Origin: Acidobacteriota bacterium | GTDB lineage: Bacteria; Acidobacteriota; Vicinamibacteria; Vicinamibacterales; CAVVIG01 | Reading direction: 5' to 3' | DNA length: 9,151 nucleotides | NCBI GenBank assembly: GCA_003222555.1 | Contig: QHWL01000008.1 | Coordinates: 1-9,151, forward strand | In this document: positions 5,419 to 9,151 of the stretch, piece by piece | Numbering within the stretch: the stretch's first letter is position 1 | How the letters are laid out: every line of letters starts with the position of its first letter | Notes under the pieces: generated by a model | Database searches by the model: none | The model's input: only the letters and a program-made list of their open reading frames with translations | What the model was told of the DNA's origin: nothing | Made by a program: the position numbers and the translations under genes

Positions 5419-8235
5419 ATGTCCGACACCATCGCCTGGCCGCCGAGCCGCCGGCGGCGTCGCGGCCGCCTGGTCATCCTCGCGGTGCTCGCCGTCCTCG
5501 TGTTGGGCGGCGGAACGGCGTTGTCCTACTACGTCGACGCGCTCTGGTTTGGCTCGCTCGGATACGCCGACGTGTTCTGGAAGACGCTGAATCTGCAGGC
5601 AGCGGTATTCATTGCGTTTGCGGCGATGACGTTTCTCGTTCTGTACGGATCGTTTCTCGCGCTGAAGCCCGCACACCTCGCCGACTTCGCCGGCGGCGGC
5701 ACAATTATCATCAACGGTCAGCCAGTGAAGTTGCCGGTCGAACCGGTCCTGCGCCTGATCGCGCTTGGCGTGTCGCTCGCCATCGCCGCCGCCACCGGCG
5801 CCGGCATGATGGCGGAGTGGTCCACGCTCGCGCTCTACTGGTACGCCCCGAGCGCAACTGGCACGGTCGTCGATCCGATCTTCGGCCGGCCTCTGAATTT
5901 TTATTTGTTTACTCTTCCCGCCTGGCAGCTCATCGCCGGCTGGCTGACGACGCTGGCGGTGATCACCTGCGCCGTCGCCGGGTTCTTCATCGTCATCACC
6001 GGAGGCACGCGCGCGCTCGCCGGCCGTCGAGGCGGCGATATCGGTTCGTCGTGGCGCGGCCTTTCGATCACGTTTGCATTCCTGCTGCTCATGCTCGCGG
6101 CGCAGGTGTACCTCGGCCGATTCGGGCGGTTGTTCGACGACCACACAATCTTCACCGGCGTCACTTATACGGACGCGCATGTCACGCTGACGGGCCTGCT
6201 CGTCGTGTCGATAGCGCTGCTGCTCGGCGCTGGTATCGCCGCGGTCAACGCGGTGTCGGCGCCGCGCGTGCTCTGGCTGGCCGCGGCGGTCGTGCCGGCG
6301 GCAGTGTGCTACGTCGGCCTCGGTGTGTTCGGCTGGTACGTGAACAGTTTCATCGTCAAACCGAACGAGCTGGTCCGCGAGCGGCCCTACATCACGCACA
6401 ACATCGAGTTGACGCGGCAGGCGTACGGACTGGACCGGATCTCCCAGCGGGCGTTTCCCGCCGAGACCAGCATCGAGGCGGTCGATCCGGTCAACAACCA
6501 GGCGACGCTGCGGAATATCCGGCTCTGGGACTGGCGGGCGCTTCAGGATACTCTTCGCCAGATTCAGGCAATCCGCACCTACTACGACTTCCCCGACATC
6601 GACATCGATCGGTACGCGATCGACGGTGCAATTCGGCAGGTCATGCTCGCCACGCGGGAGCTCAGCATCGAGAAGCTGCCGGAAAGCAGCCGGAACTGGA
6701 TCAACGAGAAATTGATCTACACCCACGGCTACGGGATCACGATGAACTCGGTCAACGGGTTCACGCCGGAGGGACTCCCGACGCTCATACAGGCCAACAT
6801 GCCGGTCCAGAGCACGGTACCGGGTCTCGCCGTGAAGCGGCCGGAGGTGTATTTCGGCGAGTTGACCAACACCGACGTCTACGTGAAAACGCGTCAGAAA
6901 GAATTCAACTACCCCCAGGGCGAGACCAACAGCCTCACGTCGTACGAAGGCAATGGCGGAATCGTGCTGGGCGGCATTCTGCGGCGCATGATTATCGCGC
7001 TCGACCGCGGCGATCTCGCGAAGCTGCCGTTCAGCGACGACGTGACCGCAGAGAGCCGGCTGCTGATGCGGCGCAATGTCCGGGATCGCGTGGCCGCGCT
7101 GGCGCCGTTCCTCACCGTCGACCCCGATCCGTACATCGTCCTCGATGACGATGGCCGGCTGTCGTGGCTGATGGACGCGTTCACGGTCTCCGACAGTTAC
7201 CCGTACTCGCGCCACTACCGTCTGAACCGGAATCTCATCAATTACATGCGTAACAGCGTCAAAGTGGTCGTCGATGCCTACGACGGCACGACGACGTTTT
7301 ATGTCTTCGACCCGAACGACCCGATCGTCGGGGCGTACCGCGGCATCTTCCCGAGTCTCTTCAAGGACGCCGCGGCGATGCCGCCCGGACTGCGCAAGCA
7401 CGTGCGCTACCCCGAGCTGCTGCTGGAAATGCAGGCCGCCGTGTACGGCCTGTATCACATGACCAGTCCGGACGTGTTCTACAACCGCGAGGATCTCTGG
7501 ACGGTCGCCACCGAAGTCGGCATGAACGAGCGCCGCGAGCAGGCGACGCAGGCCATGGAACCGAATTTCGTGCTGATGAAGCTGCCCGAAGAGAGTGCGA
7601 CCGAGTTCATCGAGATTCTGCCGTTCACGCCGGCCAATCGGAACAACTTGATTGGATGGATCGCGGGCCGCAGCGACCAACCGCACTACGGCGACGCGAT
7701 TGTCTACGACTTTCCGAAAACCAAGCTCGTGGACGGCCCGCTGCAGGTCGAGGCGCGGATCGATCAGAACGCGCAGCTGTCGGGCCAGCTGTCGCTTTGG
7801 AACCAGCAGGGCTCACACGTGCGGCGCGGCGCCCTGCTGGTGATACCGATCGGGCGCGCGCTGTTGTACGCGGAGCCCATTTACCTGCAGGCGGAGCGGA
7901 GCCCGATGCCCCAGCTGCGCCTCGTCGTGCTCGCGACGCAGGATCGGCTCGCGTACGGACCGACGTTCGAGTCGGCATTGAACGCGCTCTTCGGCGGCGG
8001 GGCGTCGTCGACGACCGCCGTGGCTGCGATCGCTCAAGCGGCGCCGGCGCCGCGGGGACCGGCATCGGCCGCCACCCCCGAAACTGCCGGCGATCTCAAC
8101 GCGCTCATCGCAGAGGCCGCCAAAGACCTCGCGGAGTATCAGCGGCTGACGTCGGAAGGAAAGCTTGGAGAGGCCGGGCAGAGGCTCGAGGACTTGAAGC
8201 GGAAATTAGAGGAGCTGCAGAAGCGTCGTCGATAA
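5419..8235 (+). CDS. UPF0182 family integral membrane protein
   Basis: A 938-residue full-length member of the UPF0182/COG1615 family, envelope proteins of unknown biochemical function found in actinobacteria, cyanobacteria and others. After a basic N-terminus (RRRRRGR, 11-17) there are seven predicted membrane segments near residues 17-37, 60-82, 110-132, 170-194, 214-232, 258-278 and 283-306, then a large soluble domain probably outside the membrane. Family motifs are clear: DPIFGRPLNFYLFTLP (152-167), KPNELVRERPYITHNI (314-329), DPDPYIVLDDDGRLSW (from about 568), DPNDPIVGAYRGIFPSLF (from 631), NREDLW (from 689), LPFTPANRN (from 734) and LLYAEPIYLQAE (near 815). The last 75 residues are an Ala/Pro linker followed by a charged coiled coil (EDLKRKLEELQKRRR). 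The ATG at 5419 is preferred to the TTG at 5410 because it gives the more usual start. A terminator follows immediately, so the gene is probably monocistronic. Confidence 0.95.
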   Translation: MSDTIAWPPSRRRRRGRLVILAVLAVLVLGGGTALSYYVDALWFGSLGYADVFWKTLNLQAAVFIAFAAMTFLVLYGSFLALKPAHLADFAGGGTIIINGQPVKLPVEPVLRLIALGVSLAIAAATGAGMMAEWSTLALYWYAPSATGTVVDPIFGRPLNFYLFTLPAWQLIAGWLTTLAVITCAVAGFFIVITGGTRALAGRRGGDIGSSWRGLSITFAFLLLMLAAQVYLGRFGRLFDDHTIFTGVTYTDAHVTLTGLLVVSIALLLGAGIAAVNAVSAPRVLWLAAAVVPAAVCYVGLGVFGWYVNSFIVKPNELVRERPYITHNIELTRQAYGLDRISQRAFPAETSIEAVDPVNNQATLRNIRLWDWRALQDTLRQIQAIRTYYDFPDIDIDRYAIDGAIRQVMLATRELSIEKLPESSRNWINEKLIYTHGYGITMNSVNGFTPEGLPTLIQANMPVQSTVPGLAVKRPEVYFGELTNTDVYVKTRQKEFNYPQGETNSLTSYEGNGGIVLGGILRRMIIALDRGDLAKLPFSDDVTAESRLLMRRNVRDRVAALAPFLTVDPDPYIVLDDDGRLSWLMDAFTVSDSYPYSRHYRLNRNLINYMRNSVKVVVDAYDGTTTFYVFDPNDPIVGAYRGIFPSLFKDAAAMPPGLRKHVRYPELLLEMQAAVYGLYHMTSPDVFYNREDLWTVATEVGMNERREQATQAMEPNFVLMKLPEESATEFIEILPFTPANRNNLIGWIAGRSDQPHYGDAIVYDFPKTKLVDGPLQVEARIDQNAQLSGQLSLWNQQGSHVRRGALLVIPIGRALLYAEPIYLQAERSPMPQLRLVVLATQDRLAYGPTFESALNALFGGGASSTTAVAAIAQAAPAPRGPASAATPETAGDLNALIAEAAKDLAEYQRLTSEGKLGEAGQRLEDLKRKLEELQKRRR

Positions 8236-8266
8236 AAAAGCTACCACTGTGGTAGCGCGCTTTTTT
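8234..8266 (+). terminator. Intrinsic terminator at the UPF0182 stop codon
   Basis: GCTACCA (8240-8246) and TGGTAGC (8250-8256) form a perfect 7-bp stem with a CTG loop, followed after GCGC by six Ts (8261-8266). Six As (8234-8239), partly inside the TAA stop, precede the stem, so the structure could also work from the opposite direction. It separates the UPF0182 gene from the FKBP gene, whose Shine-Dalgarno (GGAG, 8271-8274) begins 5 bp after the T-run. The FKBP promoter would then have to lie within or upstream of the terminator, or the FKBP gene relies on read-through. Confidence 0.85.
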
Positions 8267-8281
8267 CTCTGGAGCATTTTC

Positions 8282-9082
8282 ATGCGCATCCTACTTACGT
8301 TCCCGATGCTCGCGTTCACGCTGTTGATGGCGGCCGCCACAGCCGCGCAGAGCACTCTTCCACCGCCGCCTGACGTCGCGGCGCCGCCGGCTGGCGCCGC
8401 CAAAACCCCGTCGGGCCTCGCTTCGAGGGTCCTCTCTCCAGGGAGCGGCAAAACCCATCCGACGAAGATCGATCTGGTGACCGTGAACTACACGGGCTGG
8501 ACGACGGACGGGAAAATGTTCGACAGCTCGGTCGTCCGTGGCCAGCCGGCCACGTTTCCGCTCGATCGCGTCATCGCCGGCTGGACCGAAGGCGTGCAAC
8601 TGATGGTCACCGGTGAGAAGCGGCGGTTCTGGATTCCCGAGGCGCTCGCGTACAAGGGCCAGCGCGAACCAAAGGGTCTGCTCGTCTTCGATGTCGAGCT
8701 GATTTCCTTCGTCGAGTCGCCGACGCAAGCGCCGCCGGACGTGAAGGCGCCGCCTGCCGACGCGAAGCGGACGCCCAGCGGCCTCGCGTACAAACGGCTG
8801 CGGGAAGGCACCGGCGGACGCCATCCGAAACCGTCGAGCGAAGTCACCGTCAACTACTCGGGATGGACGACGGATGGGAAGCTCTTCGACAGCTCGGTCG
8901 TGCGCGGCCAGCCGGTCACGTTCGGCCTCGACGGCGTGATTCCCGGATGGACCGAAGGGCTCCAGCTGATGTTCGAAGGTGAGAAGACGCGGTTCTGGAT
9001 TCCCGAGAAGCTCGCCTATAAAGGTCAAAGCCCGCCGTACGGCTTGCTGGTCTTCGACGTCGAATTGATCAAGATTCAGTAG
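8282..9082 (+). CDS. Exported tandem FKBP-type peptidyl-prolyl cis-trans isomerase
   Basis: A 266-residue protein with a signal peptide (MRILLTFPMLAFTLLMAAAT, cleavage probably near residue 23, no lipobox) and two FKBP domains at about 29-143 and 151-265. FKBPs catalyse proline isomerisation and assist folding; this one should act in the periplasm. In each domain most active-site positions of human FKBP12 are present: Tyr in VNYTGW/VNYSGW, Phe-Asp in FDSS, Arg in VVRGQP, Phe in TF, Val-Ile before GW, that Trp, Tyr in LAY, and Phe in LVFDVEL. The 80s loop between LAY and VFDVEL is about five residues shorter than in FKBP12, in both copies. The domains are about 71% identical by hand count with no indels (offset 122 residues), indicating a fairly recent internal duplication. 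The ATG at 8282 is chosen for its GGAG 7 nt upstream; the alternative GTG at 8249 lies inside the terminator hairpin. Confidence 0.93.
   Translation: MRILLTFPMLAFTLLMAAATAAQSTLPPPPDVAAPPAGAAKTPSGLASRVLSPGSGKTHPTKIDLVTVNYTGWTTDGKMFDSSVVRGQPATFPLDRVIAGWTEGVQLMVTGEKRRFWIPEALAYKGQREPKGLLVFDVELISFVESPTQAPPDVKAPPADAKRTPSGLAYKRLREGTGGRHPKPSSEVTVNYSGWTTDGKLFDSSVVRGQPVTFGLDGVIPGWTEGLQLMFEGEKTRFWIPEKLAYKGQSPPYGLLVFDVELIKIQ
8366..9076 (+). repeat. Internal duplication of the FKBP domain (366-bp offset)
   Basis: The copy at 8366-8710 (residues 29-143) and the copy at 8732-9076 (residues 151-265) align without gaps. Some stretches are close to identical in DNA, for example GACAGCTCGGTCGT at 8523-8536 and again 366 bp later. 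Each copy includes its own proline-rich leader, PPDVxAPPA, so the duplicated unit is linker plus domain. Confidence 0.85.
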
Positions 9083-9085
9083 GAC

Positions 9086-9110
9086 GGGTGGGGCGGGAAA
9101 AACGGGAGGG
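9086..9110 (+). other. Putative G-quadruplex motif after the FKBP stop
   Basis: Five G-runs (GGG, GGGG, GGG, GGG, GGG) lie at 9086-9088, 9090-9093, 9095-9097, 9104-9106 and 9108-9110, with loops of 1, 1, 6 and 1 nt. This fits the usual G3+N1-7 quadruplex rule. It starts 4 nt after the FKBP TAG and is on the coding strand, so it would also be in the mRNA. The remaining bases to the window end show nothing I can name, and no hairpin terminator follows the FKBP gene within the window. Confidence 0.45.
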
Positions 9111-9151
9111 CAGGAACGGCGGAATGGAACGAATCTAGCGACGCTCCCATC

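Noticed and set aside
5404..7686. Long minus-strand open frame (760 codons) opposite the UPF0182 gene
   Set aside because: The plus strand matches a known family over its full length. The antisense product is a mass of R, D, H and V without motifs, typical of a mirror frame.
8249..8281. GTG at 8249 as start of the FKBP protein
   Set aside because: It lies inside the terminator stem and has no Shine-Dalgarno; the ATG at 8282 has both a ribosome-binding site and a proper signal peptide.

Overview
The window is about 9.2 kb of high-GC bacterial chromosome. I read it as Acidobacteriota, possibly Vicinamibacteria-like. That rests on gene content (a secreted tandem FKBP protein, a UPF0182 membrane protein, ispG) and on intergenic repeats that I recall from soil MAGs of that group but cannot verify here. 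It is mostly a housekeeping region with several small repetitive structures in it. I see no phage, insertion sequence, CRISPR array, tRNA or rRNA.

Layout: the 3' end of apaG (3-212, +) is followed by a secreted orphan protein (276-1214, +). Converging on it from the other strand are a RecQ helicase (1225-3180, -) and, directly upstream of that in the same direction, the isoprenoid enzyme IspG (3146-4372, -). The ispG 3' end and the recQ 5' end overlap by 35 bp. Further upstream on the minus strand is a small coiled-coil protein made of 11-residue repeats (4452-4937, possibly starting as far up as 5084). A divergent spacer of roughly 330 to 480 bp carries two inverted-repeat structures. Then, on the plus strand, come a large UPF0182-family membrane protein (5419-8235), an intrinsic terminator at its stop codon, and an exported protein of two near-identical FKBP domains (8282-9082).

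The genes do not form one pathway. IspG makes an isoprenoid precursor, RecQ unwinds DNA, UPF0182 is an envelope protein of unknown function, and the FKBP protein probably assists folding outside the cytoplasm. ispG-recQ is the only clear co-transcribed pair.

The main points of interest are repeats: an in-frame 10-residue duplication inserted in RecQ between helicase motifs I and Ia; a 33-bp tandem array encoding a hendecad coiled coil; four 7-bp repeats holding both stop codons of a convergent gene pair; a composite inverted-repeat element in the divergent spacer; an indel-free internal duplication of the FKBP domain with a shortened 80s loop; and a G-quadruplex-type motif just after the FKBP stop. 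I found no convincing new multi-gene system.
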